Under the pieces are notes generated by a model. It was given only the letters and a program-made list of their open reading frames with translations. It had not been told where the DNA came from and did no database searches. This document shows positions 24,528 through 31,831 of a stretch of 37,755 nucleotides of DNA, in pieces. Position 1 is the first letter of the stretch; every line of letters starts with the position of its first letter. The stretch comes from JALONO01 sp038209965. GTDB taxonomy: Bacteria > Bacteroidota > Bacteroidia > Cytophagales > Thermoflexibacteraceae. The position numbers were made by a program, and so were the translations under genes. Location: the NCBI GenBank assembly GCA_038209965.1, contig JBBQXF010000043.1, positions 1-37,755 on the forward strand, read 5' to 3'.

Positions 24528-25331
24528 CTATTTGTTCACATCGGGCGGGCTATCGAGTCTGAGCTTCACTTCATTGTTGAGAAAAGTCATGAATGTGTCG
24601 CCGCGCAGGCCCAACCGAATGGTTTCCAATGGGACGATATCGTTGGTGCCAATGTTGCCCAAGTTTACGTTGGCCCCCAAATATTTGATAAACCACACTT
24701 GCTGGGATTTTTGTGGGGCCTCCCACATGATCTTGTCAAAAGGGATTTGGGTCAAAATCTCCTCGACCAAGCCCGAGCGCACCTCGCCAGTGGATCGGAA
24801 CAAGCCGACATTGCCGCCTTCACGGGCTTCGCCGATCACCTTCCAAGCTCCTGCGTCGAGTTCGGCGCGCATTTGCTGGATCCATTTATAGGGCGGAATG
24901 ATTTTTTCGGCATCTTTGGATCCCACTTCGGAAAATACCGTGGCCCGGGTGGCCAGTTTGCGGATATATTCGCACTTTAGGTCGTGGTTCAACTCGATGG
25001 ATCCGTCCGAAACTTCGACATAAGTAATGTCATATTTGTCCAGTAGGCGCAAATAATCTTCATATTGCCCCCGAATGACAAACGCCTCGAACAGCGTTCC
25101 GCCAAAATAGACCGGAATGCCGGCTTCGCGGTAAATCCCGAGCTTTTCTTGCAGGTTGGGAAACACGTAGGAAGTGGCCCAGCCAAGTTTGACCACATCA
25201 ATATAATCGGCCGAAGTACTCAGCATGTCCTCGGTTTCCCGGAGGCTCAAGCCTTTGTCCATTACCATGGTGAGGCCACTCTGCCGGGGCTTTTGATCCC
25301 GTGTTGGCAGGTCTTTCAAAAAGTAATTCAT
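24528..25331 (-). CDS. comA: phosphosulfolactate synthase (ComA family)
   Basis: 267 residues in a TIM-barrel pattern of the (2R)-phospho-3-sulfolactate synthase family. Landmarks are SGLTMVMDKGLSLRETEDML, DYIDVVKLGWATS, GIPVYFGGTLFEAF, YVEVSDGSIELN, VFSEVGSKD and ARAEGGNVGLF-type sequence (here AREGGNVGLF). The reaction adds sulfite to phosphoenolpyruvate. In archaea this is the first step of coenzyme M synthesis; in Bacillus it makes sulfolactate. In Bacteroidota a link to sulfonate or sulfonolipid metabolism is plausible but is inference. Its start overlaps the stop of the upstream TPR gene by 4 bases. Confidence 0.85.
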   Translation of the reverse strand: MNYFLKDLPTRDQKPRQSGLTMVMDKGLSLRETEDMLSTSADYIDVVKLGWATSYVFPNLQEKLGIYREAGIPVYFGGTLFEAFVIRGQYEDYLRLLDKYDITYVEVSDGSIELNHDLKCEYIRKLATRATVFSEVGSKDAEKIIPPYKWIQQMRAELDAGAWKVIGEAREGGNVGLFRSTGEVRSGLVEEILTQIPFDKIMWEAPQKSQQVWFIKYLGANVNLGNIGTNDIVPLETIRLGLRGDTFMTFLNNEVKLRLDSPPDVNK

Positions 25332-26728
25332 TGTTTGTACTGATTGATGATCTTTAATAGTGCTTTTTGGATGTCGGTCTCAGTAAAAAACTCATACAGC
25401 ACGACATGTTTTTCGTAGTCCAAAATTAGGGCATTTTCCAGATAAGAAAAGGCTTGCTTGTATTTGCCATCAGAAATCAGGTAGGCGCACAGCCGATAGT
25501 AGAGGTCGGCATTGTTGGGGCAGTCGTCGATCCCGGATTTGATCAGGTCGGCCGCTTGGGCGAAATCGCCTTGTTCGTAAAGGATGTACGACCAATCCAT
25601 CCAAGTATCAGGATTTTCGGGATTGACATCGACGGCCTGCTTGTACGCCTCCAAAGCCGAAACAACGTTGCCCGTTTCATATTCGGCCTCGGCCAAGGCC
25701 AGCCAATACCCTTCCTCGAAAGGATTGAGTTTGGTGGCCTTGCGCAGGTAGTGCAAGGCTTCGTACCATTTTTCCAGTGAGTTGAGGCAGGATCCGATGC
25801 CAAAATAGGCATCGTCGTAATTTTCGTCCAATTTGAGGGCGGCGTTGTAGCTCTTGCTGGCCAAGTCAAATTTGCCCTGCTTCTCATAGGCCGCCCCAAT
25901 ACAGCAATGAAGCTCAGCATAAGGGCCTTGCAGTTCCAGTGTGCGGGCATAACAATCGCCGGCCAGCCCATATTCTTGGCGGTTCATGTGGGCGTGGCCC
26001 AAGTTGAACCACGCTGGCGAGCAACTCTCTTTGAGTGAAATGGATCGCTTAAGGCCTTCCACCGCTTGATCATATTGCCCAATCTCGTTTTGGAAAGTTC
26101 CCAAGTTGTGCCAGGCCCAATGCGAATCGGGCGACTCTTGGACAAAACTGGCCAACACTTCCACCCCGCGCGCACTCTCGTTCAACTCTTCCAATATATC
26201 GGCCAGGGTCAGCAGTGCGTCTTGGTTGTCGGGGTTCAGGTGGATGGCCTCCATAAAATTTTCGGCGGCCCTTTTGGGTTCCTCCAAGCGCATGTACGTC
26301 TCGGCGATCCGGCAATAGATCTCATCTTTGTCCTCGGCCAAGGGCAAAGCGCGCTTGAGGTAGGCCAAGGCTGGGCGGTACTGCTCCAACGCAGTGTGGA
26401 TATATGCTTTGAGCAGCATCAGTTCCTCATCCGAGGAGTTGTAGCGTTCGGCTTCGTCGGCTTGGGCCAAGGCTTTCTTGAACTGGCCCGCTTGGGCATA
26501 CACCCGCGCCCGGTTCAACAGCAGTTGGGTGGAGAAAGGGTATTGGGCCAATGCGATCTCGCAGGCTTTCAGGGCTTTGGCCGTTTGGTTTTGCAATAAA
26601 TAGTAATCTATGATATGTTCGAAGGCATCGAGATCAAAAAAAAGTACCACGTCGTCCTTCAACATTTGTTCAAACCTCCGTACGGTCTCATCCTTGGTTT
26701 CAACCGGGTTATTTTTGTTTTTTGACAT
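25328..26728 (-). CDS. cytoplasmic tetratricopeptide-repeat protein
   Basis: Start at ATG 26728 (MSKNKNNPVETKDETVRRFE), giving 466 residues with no signal peptide or membrane segment. At least ten TPR units fill the sequence, for example TAKALKACEIALAQYPFSTQ, KRAAENFMEAIHLNPDNQDA and SALEAYKQAVDVNPENPDTW. The likely role is as a cytoplasmic protein-interaction scaffold; no partner is identified. The 4-base ATGA overlap with the phosphosulfolactate synthase gene suggests co-translation. TPR genes of this type are common in Bacteroidota and often have no known function. Confidence 0.8.
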   Translation of the reverse strand: MSKNKNNPVETKDETVRRFEQMLKDDVVLFFDLDAFEHIIDYYLLQNQTAKALKACEIALAQYPFSTQLLLNRARVYAQAGQFKKALAQADEAERYNSSDEELMLLKAYIHTALEQYRPALAYLKRALPLAEDKDEIYCRIAETYMRLEEPKRAAENFMEAIHLNPDNQDALLTLADILEELNESARGVEVLASFVQESPDSHWAWHNLGTFQNEIGQYDQAVEGLKRSISLKESCSPAWFNLGHAHMNRQEYGLAGDCYARTLELQGPYAELHCCIGAAYEKQGKFDLASKSYNAALKLDENYDDAYFGIGSCLNSLEKWYEALHYLRKATKLNPFEEGYWLALAEAEYETGNVVSALEAYKQAVDVNPENPDTWMDWSYILYEQGDFAQAADLIKSGIDDCPNNADLYYRLCAYLISDGKYKQAFSYLENALILDYEKHVVLYEFFTETDIQKALLKIINQYKQ

Positions 26729-26825
26729 CCGAGTTGGGTTCTTGGTAACGGCTTGCCTATGCCAATAGGGCATTGGGTGGGGGCTGGGACGGATCCCAAT
26801 CAAACCTCCTGCCCAATAGTGTAGC

Positions 26826-26839
26826 AAGTTCGCGAACTT
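26826..26839. promoter_or_regulatory. 14-bp palindrome aagttcgcgaactt
   Basis: A perfect palindrome followed by six T on the plus strand, between the TPR gene start and the Rof-like gene end. It may be an operator for the TPR operon or a weak terminator; it is too short to be sure. Confidence 0.3.
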
Positions 26840-26903
26840 TTTTCAACTTATCAAATACTGGCCCAAGGCAAACCAACGCTCATTTGACTGACTTTATGGC
26901 AGA

Positions 26904-27176
26904 TCAGCAATCACAGGAAAACTCATGGAGGTGGGCATGGGCGGGGTTCATTACTCCATCTATGCTCATCAAGCGATCCAAACGGATTTTTTCGCCCGTG
27001 GCCAAGTGCATAAATTCTTCGTGGTGCTCGGTTTGTAGATCCTTTACCACCGAATTGACCGTGTAAAACTCGTGCAAATCGGTGAAATACTGGATCTTGG
27101 TGTATTTCTTTTGGGTGGCCGAGGCTTCCAGCACATCATAAAAGCGACAATCGACCGGGCGATAAGTGGTGTCCAT
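26904..27176 (-). CDS. Rho-binding-antiterminator-like (Rof) protein
   Basis: I place the start at ATG 27176 (MDTTYRPVDCRFYDVLEASA), 90 residues; the longer frame upstream is the end of another gene. The pattern Y-x-P-[IV]-D-C-x-F-Y-D-x-L-E near the N-terminus and IRLDRLMSIDG near the C-terminus match Rof-type small beta-barrel proteins. In E. coli, Rof binds Rho and inhibits termination. Bacteroidota homologues have the same fold, but Rho binding has not been shown for this one. The C-terminal tail HAHLHEFSCDC is His/Cys-rich and might bind metal. It follows the DnaJ-domain gene on the same strand. Confidence 0.65.
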   Translation of the reverse strand: MDTTYRPVDCRFYDVLEASATQKKYTKIQYFTDLHEFYTVNSVVKDLQTEHHEEFMHLATGEKIRLDRLMSIDGVMNPAHAHLHEFSCDC

Positions 27177-27255
27177 GTCTAAAAAAGCAAAATCACCCGC
27201 AAAAAGTTCAAGTGGATGGCTTCCCTTTTGTTGGCCCAACAATGGCCAGGCCGCT

Positions 27256-28272
27256 CTATGGCCGGGGACTGTTTTTTGGCGGAGCAAACTGGTGTGATTT
27301 TAACACCCTCAGCCCAAACAAACCATCTTCAAAAGTGTAAGTGATCTGCTGGGCGTTTTCCATGGCTTCAAAATCAAAGAACAGGGTAAACCACGGATAA
27401 TCGGCATACTGCTCATTTTCTAGCCTGACAGCAGCCATCTTCCCCATTTTTTTGGCCATTTTTGGTGGCGAGCACTCTTTCTTGATGTACAAAGGAATAG
27501 GTTTCTACCACCGGGTTTCGCGAGAACAAAAAATTGACCAAGAAAAAAAGCTGGCAAACCGTTGGCATCCAACCCAAGAACAGGGCTTTGCCGGGCATCA
27601 AATTGCGATCCACCAGCCGGCCGTAATACAAGGTTAAACCTACCATACAAGCCAGCAAAAATAGGCACAGCAATGCCCAAGGGGTCAACTGGGTAGCGAG
27701 GGTAAATCGGGCGAAGAGCCAGAGATTGGCAATTACCACGGCCGAGTAAAAGAAAGTCGTCGTCTTGGCCACCTGTACCAGCGACCAAAAGAGCAATTTG
27801 GGCTTGAAATAGAGCCATTGCCTAAAAAGGCCGCCCCAGTAATCTACCGTGAAAAAAACCACAACCAAGCCTAGTCCGATCCCGAGGTATCCTCCGATCT
27901 GGAGATAACCCCAAGTTGGCAGCCCTACGATGAGCAGGAGCGAGGCGACGAGGAAAAAGTGATTATAAATGACCAACAAGGCTTGGGCCGTTTCGTAATA
28001 ATCAGATTTGACAAATGCCTCATAACGCATCTGGGCAAATGTCCGCCCCCGTTTCTGGGCTTTGGCTTGCCTTTGGGCTTGCCAATTTTTGGTAAAGTTG
28101 GGGGAGTGTCCTTTGCCCGCCCCGATTTGAGCCGGATCATAAAATCATAGGCATCGGCGGCTTGGTTTCGATCTGGGTGCAGTTCTTTGGCTTTTTGGCG
28201 GTACGCCTGTTTGATCTCTGCAAGGCTTGCTTGCTCCGAAACGCCCAATCGTTGGCAATGTACTTCCAGCAT
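27256..28272 (-). pseudogene. DnaJ-domain membrane protein split by two frameshifts
   Basis: Three minus-strand frames form one protein. From ATG 28272 comes a J-domain (LGVSEQASLAEIKQAYRQKA with KELHPDRN). After one missing base in the C5 run at 28100-28104, the frame continues NFTKNWQAQRQAK, then MRYEAFVKSDYYETAQ. Four or five transmembrane helices follow. After one extra base in the A7 run (27447-27453), it ends with VRLENEQYADYPWFTLFFDF and a stop at 27256. The rebuilt length is about 338 residues, typical of Bacteroidota J-domain proteins with a multi-helix membrane part. The J-domain would recruit DnaK to the inner membrane. The 27413-28030 portion alone could still be translated. Confidence 0.6.
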
Positions 28273-28465
28273 GATGATACTTTGAATGGGACTAAATTCG
28301 GCATTTTATTTAGTTTGGACAATAGCAAATCAGGTGTTTTAAATCCCCCAACTTGCGCCAAGCCACACCCAAAATCGGCTTGATCCACAAATATATCCTT
28401 GACAAACGAGCTGCCCAATCGGGTTAATCGCCAAATTGCGTTAATCTTGATGTAAATTCAAACTT

Positions 28466-30790
28466 ATGAAAATTGCACAAAAAAACGGCTGGCTAGTTTG
28501 CCTACTATTGGTCGGGCTGGCCCAGTGGGCCCGCGCCCAACCCGCCCCCCTTACTTGGTACTTTCCGCTACCGCGCACCCACACCGGCATTTTGCTCGGC
28601 AATGGGGTGCAGGGGCTGATGATCTGGGGCACGGGCAATACCCTGAACATCACCGTGGGGCGGGCCGGCTTTTGGGATCGCCGGGGCGGCAATGATTTCT
28701 CGGCCCGAACCACTTACCAAGAAGTGAAGCGCCTGCTGGAAGCTAAAGACGACGCAGGACTGAAAAAGGTATTTGAAGTTCCCCAAAAAGCCCCCAACCT
28801 GCCCAAAGAGCCCCAGCAAGTGGGGGGAGGCCGCGTAGAACTGCACCTGCCCGATGGCTGGGCGCTGGTGCGCGGGGAACTGCAACTGGGCAAGGCCGAA
28901 GTGTCAATCTTTGTCAAAAACCCGCAGGGCAAGCTGGAACGCCTGCGCATTCGCCAGGCCGTGCCCGAAGAGATAGCCTTGGTCGAGCTGCCCACCAGTT
29001 TGCAGGGCAAAGTAACCGTTCAATTGGTGGCCAGTTGGGAGCACGTCAAAACCAAGCTGGAGGCAGTGGGGGTGCAGCCACCCGAACAATGGAAAACCCA
29101 AGAAAGCACGGGCCAAGTGGTGGGGTTTACCCAAACGCTGCCCGCCGATGAGCCGCTGGCCGTAGCCTACAACGTGCGCGGGCGGCTGGTCGTGATCGGG
29201 ACGCACCTGGGCAGCGGATGCCAAAAAGACGTGATCAAGAAAATCACCATGACCAACCCCGCCAATTTGGAGAGAACCGCCGATGGCTGGTGGAAAAACT
29301 ATTGGGCCGAAGTGCCCCGGATCCAGTTGCCCGACCCAGTGTTGCAAGAAACGGTGGATTATGGGTTGTACAAGCAAGCTTGCGTGACCCCCTCCCACGG
29401 CGTGGCCGCCACGCTGCAAGGGGCATTCAACGAAGAATACCAACTGCCCCCGTGGAGCAATGACTACCATTTCAACATCAACATCCAAATGATTTACTTG
29501 CCCGCGCTGATCACCAACCGCCCGGATCACCTGAAACCCGTGTGGGCCATGCTCCAGCAGTGGATGCCCCAGCTCAAGGCCAACGGCAAACAGTTTTTTG
29601 GCCGGGAAGGGGCCGTGATGCTGCCCCACGCCGTGGACGATCGGTGCCAAGTGGTGGGTACTTTCTGGACCGGGACCATAGATCATGCTTGCACCGCCTG
29701 GATGGCCCAACTGGCTTGGCAGCACTACCGCTACACGATGGACCCCCAAATTTTGCGCGAAACAGCTTACCCGCTATTGGTGGGGGCTTTTGAGGGTTAC
29801 TGGGCCATGCTCGAGAAGGGGACCGATGCTTCGGGCAAAGAAGTATTCAGCCTCCCGGTTTCGGTCAGTCCCGAGTACCGGGGCAGCCGCATGGATGCGT
29901 GGGGCAAAAATGCCTCGTTCCAATTGGCCGCTCTCCACTGCGTGGCCGAGCTGCTGCCCCAAGCTGCCGCACTGCTGGGCGGGGCGGTGGATCCGCGCTG
30001 GCTGGAAGTGCAAGCCAAACTGCCCCCGTACAGCACCGCGATTCAGTCAGTTGTCCAAGAATTTGATTGGTTCGGCGCGGGCGAGTCGCAGATTGCGCTC
30101 TGGGAAGGGCTGGGCCTGATCGAGAGCCACCGCCACCACTCGCACTTGGCGGGCATTTATCCGTTCAAGACCTATGATCCGGCCAGTCCGGCCCACCAAG
30201 AAATCGTGCGGCTGTCCCTCCAAAACTGGACGGCGAAGGGCATGGGTGCGTGGAGCGGGTGGTGCGTGCCTTGGGCGGCCACCTTGCGCGCCCGGATGGG
30301 CCAGTCGGAGAGCGCGGTGAGCTTGCTGCACTGGTGGCGCGAAAATTTTTGCAACGAAGGGCGGGGGACGCTGCACGATGCCTACACCCCGGGCCTGAGC
30401 GTGTTGAGCTCGCCAGTACGCGGCAAACTGCCCGAGGGCCAGCCCAATTCGGAGATCATGCAGATGGATGCCGGCTTTGGGGCCTTGAGTGCGGTGTGCG
30501 AACTGCTGCTGCAAGAACGCCGCGATGGCATTTACGTGTTCCCCGATATTCCGCTGGGGTGGCAAGTGGCCTCTTTTACGGGCCTGCGAACGGAGGGGGC
30601 TTTTTTGGTGAGCGGCCAAGTGGAAAATGGCAAAACGGCCGAGATCCGGGTCAAAAGCCTGCACGGTGGCAAATTGCGCATTGTGCACGGACTGGGCGAA
30701 AAATGGACCCTGAACGGAACTGCCCAAAACGGCAAAATGCTGGAAAAGGACTGTGCCAAAGGGGAGGAACTGGTGCTCAAGCGGGGATAG
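28466..30790 (+). CDS. GH95-like glycoside hydrolase, exported
   Basis: 774 residues with a signal peptide (MKIAQKNGWLVCLLLVGLAQ, cleaved near ARAQ). The N-terminal beta-sandwich (about 27-260) has LPRTHTGILLGNGVQGLMIW, close to the GH95 pattern 'LPLGNGRxGAM'. The catalytic (alpha/alpha)6 barrel follows: PPWSNDYHFNINIQM, FWTGTIDHACTAWMAQLAWQ, and HRHHSHL (555-561), a GH95 hallmark. The last domain resembles the C-terminal beta-sandwich (GIYVFPDIPLGWQ). GH95 enzymes are alpha-L-fucosidases or galactosidases acting on host or algal glycans. The sequence departs from typical GH95 in the middle, so the family assignment is good but the sugar is uncertain. Confidence 0.8.
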   Translation: MKIAQKNGWLVCLLLVGLAQWARAQPAPLTWYFPLPRTHTGILLGNGVQGLMIWGTGNTLNITVGRAGFWDRRGGNDFSARTTYQEVKRLLEAKDDAGLKKVFEVPQKAPNLPKEPQQVGGGRVELHLPDGWALVRGELQLGKAEVSIFVKNPQGKLERLRIRQAVPEEIALVELPTSLQGKVTVQLVASWEHVKTKLEAVGVQPPEQWKTQESTGQVVGFTQTLPADEPLAVAYNVRGRLVVIGTHLGSGCQKDVIKKITMTNPANLERTADGWWKNYWAEVPRIQLPDPVLQETVDYGLYKQACVTPSHGVAATLQGAFNEEYQLPPWSNDYHFNINIQMIYLPALITNRPDHLKPVWAMLQQWMPQLKANGKQFFGREGAVMLPHAVDDRCQVVGTFWTGTIDHACTAWMAQLAWQHYRYTMDPQILRETAYPLLVGAFEGYWAMLEKGTDASGKEVFSLPVSVSPEYRGSRMDAWGKNASFQLAALHCVAELLPQAAALLGGAVDPRWLEVQAKLPPYSTAIQSVVQEFDWFGAGESQIALWEGLGLIESHRHHSHLAGIYPFKTYDPASPAHQEIVRLSLQNWTAKGMGAWSGWCVPWAATLRARMGQSESAVSLLHWWRENFCNEGRGTLHDAYTPGLSVLSSPVRGKLPEGQPNSEIMQMDAGFGALSAVCELLLQERRDGIYVFPDIPLGWQVASFTGLRTEGAFLVSGQVENGKTAEIRVKSLHGGKLRIVHGLGEKWTLNGTAQNGKMLEKDCAKGEELVLKRG

Positions 30791-30925
30791 CAGCACACCT
30801 GCGACTTTATCCAGGTCTTGCCGTTGGCCGAATGACCTCAAGACGGCTGAAAACGCTGGGATTTATCTAGGGTGGATTGGCTTTGGGCCGGATTGTGATT
30901 TTGGAAATTTTTTGGCTACAAACAA

Positions 30926-30957
30926 AACCGGCCCGTCCAATATTGGACGGGCCGGTT
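30926..30957. terminator. 32-bp perfect palindrome terminator
   Basis: aaccggcccgtccaat is followed directly by its exact reverse complement, with no loop beyond the centre. It lies between the convergent GH95-like and fasciclin genes. A T-rich stretch follows it on the minus strand, so it most likely stops the fasciclin transcript and perhaps also the other one. Confidence 0.75.
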
Positions 30958-30978
30958 GATAAAAGGACAAACCCCAAA

Positions 30979-31581
30979 TTACATTTTCTTGGGGACTACT
31001 ACTTTGTTGATCACGTGAACTACGCCATTGCTTACGGCCACATCGGCGGTAATCACTTCGGCATCGTTGATCATCACTTTGCCGTCTTTGATCATCACAG
31101 TCAATTCTTCGCCTTGCAAAGTCTTCAATTTTTGGCCATCTTTCAGATCAGCCGCCTTCAAAGTACCGGCAACTACGTGGTATTTCAATACGTTGGCCAA
31201 TTTGCTTTTGGCAGCAGGCTTCAACAGTTCGTCGACCGTACTTTGGATGGCCGAAAAGGCATCGTTGGTTGGGGCGAACACTGTGTAGGCATCAGTACCT
31301 TCAAATACGCTTACCAACTCAGCAGCGCTCAAAGCAGCCACCAAAGTGGAAAGGGCAGGGTTGCCCGATGCGGTAGCTGCAATTGACTTGGGCTGAGCCA
31401 TTGAAGCCAGTGAATCGGCTTCGCGACCGGAAGCTTCCACCATTGCCAAAGAATCTTCGGTTATTTTGGCGGCAGCAGCAGCGGCTTCAGCTTTTTTCTT
31501 GCTGTCATCGCAGCTAGTCAGGCTTACAGAAACGACAGCCATCATAATGAATACGGCTGTGATAGGTTTTAAAAATTTCAT
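30979..31581 (-). CDS. fasciclin-domain lipoprotein
   Basis: 200 residues. The lipoprotein signal ends LTSC with Cys24, followed by a Lys-rich and Ala/Glu helical linker (residues 28-65) that could be a short coiled coil. One FAS1 domain fills residues about 70-198, with H1 motif YTVFAPTNDAFSAI, the YH motif in VLKYHVVAGTLKA, and H2 VSNGVVHVINKVVVP. FAS1 domains mediate adhesion or bind matrix polymers, so it is likely an envelope-anchored adhesion factor. It ends at the palindromic terminator. No RGD or catalytic motif is present. Confidence 0.9.
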   Translation of the reverse strand: MKFLKPITAVFIMMAVVSVSLTSCDDSKKKAEAAAAAAKITEDSLAMVEASGREADSLASMAQPKSIAATASGNPALSTLVAALSAAELVSVFEGTDAYTVFAPTNDAFSAIQSTVDELLKPAAKSKLANVLKYHVVAGTLKAADLKDGQKLKTLQGEELTVMIKDGKVMINDAEVITADVAVSNGVVHVINKVVVPKKM

Positions 31582-31715
31582 AAAATTGGTGTTTTAGTTT
31601 TGTTTAACGGCTTTGCATTTAATACTAGAAAGCCCAACAAGTAACCCTGTCTGCTAGATTTTTGTTTTGAAGACCGCGATATCCGATCAACCTATTTTTT
31701 TATAGCAGCGCAACG

Positions 31716-31746
31716 TTGGTTTTTTTGTCCAAAAAACGTAACTTTG
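31716..31746 (+). promoter_or_regulatory. promoter of the P-type ATPase gene
   Basis: TAACTTTG at 31739-31746 matches the -7 box TAnnTTTG, with a TTGG at 31716-31719 as -33 box, 19 bases between them. The ATG is at 31832, leaving an 80-base leader. This is the best consensus match I see in the window. Confidence 0.45.
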
Positions 31747-31831
31747 ATAATCATCTGGGATCGCAAACACTTGGGCTTTACCAATTACTTGTTCCAAAGC
31801 CAACCCACCAACAGTGCAATAACCCAATCCC

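Noticed and set aside
28904..29749. 281-residue minus-strand frame opposite the GH95-like gene
   Set aside because: His/Gly/Gln-rich with no motif; the plus strand has signal peptide and family motifs.
30047..30841. 264-residue minus-strand frame opposite the end of the GH95-like gene
   Set aside because: Shadow frame without any recognisable domain.
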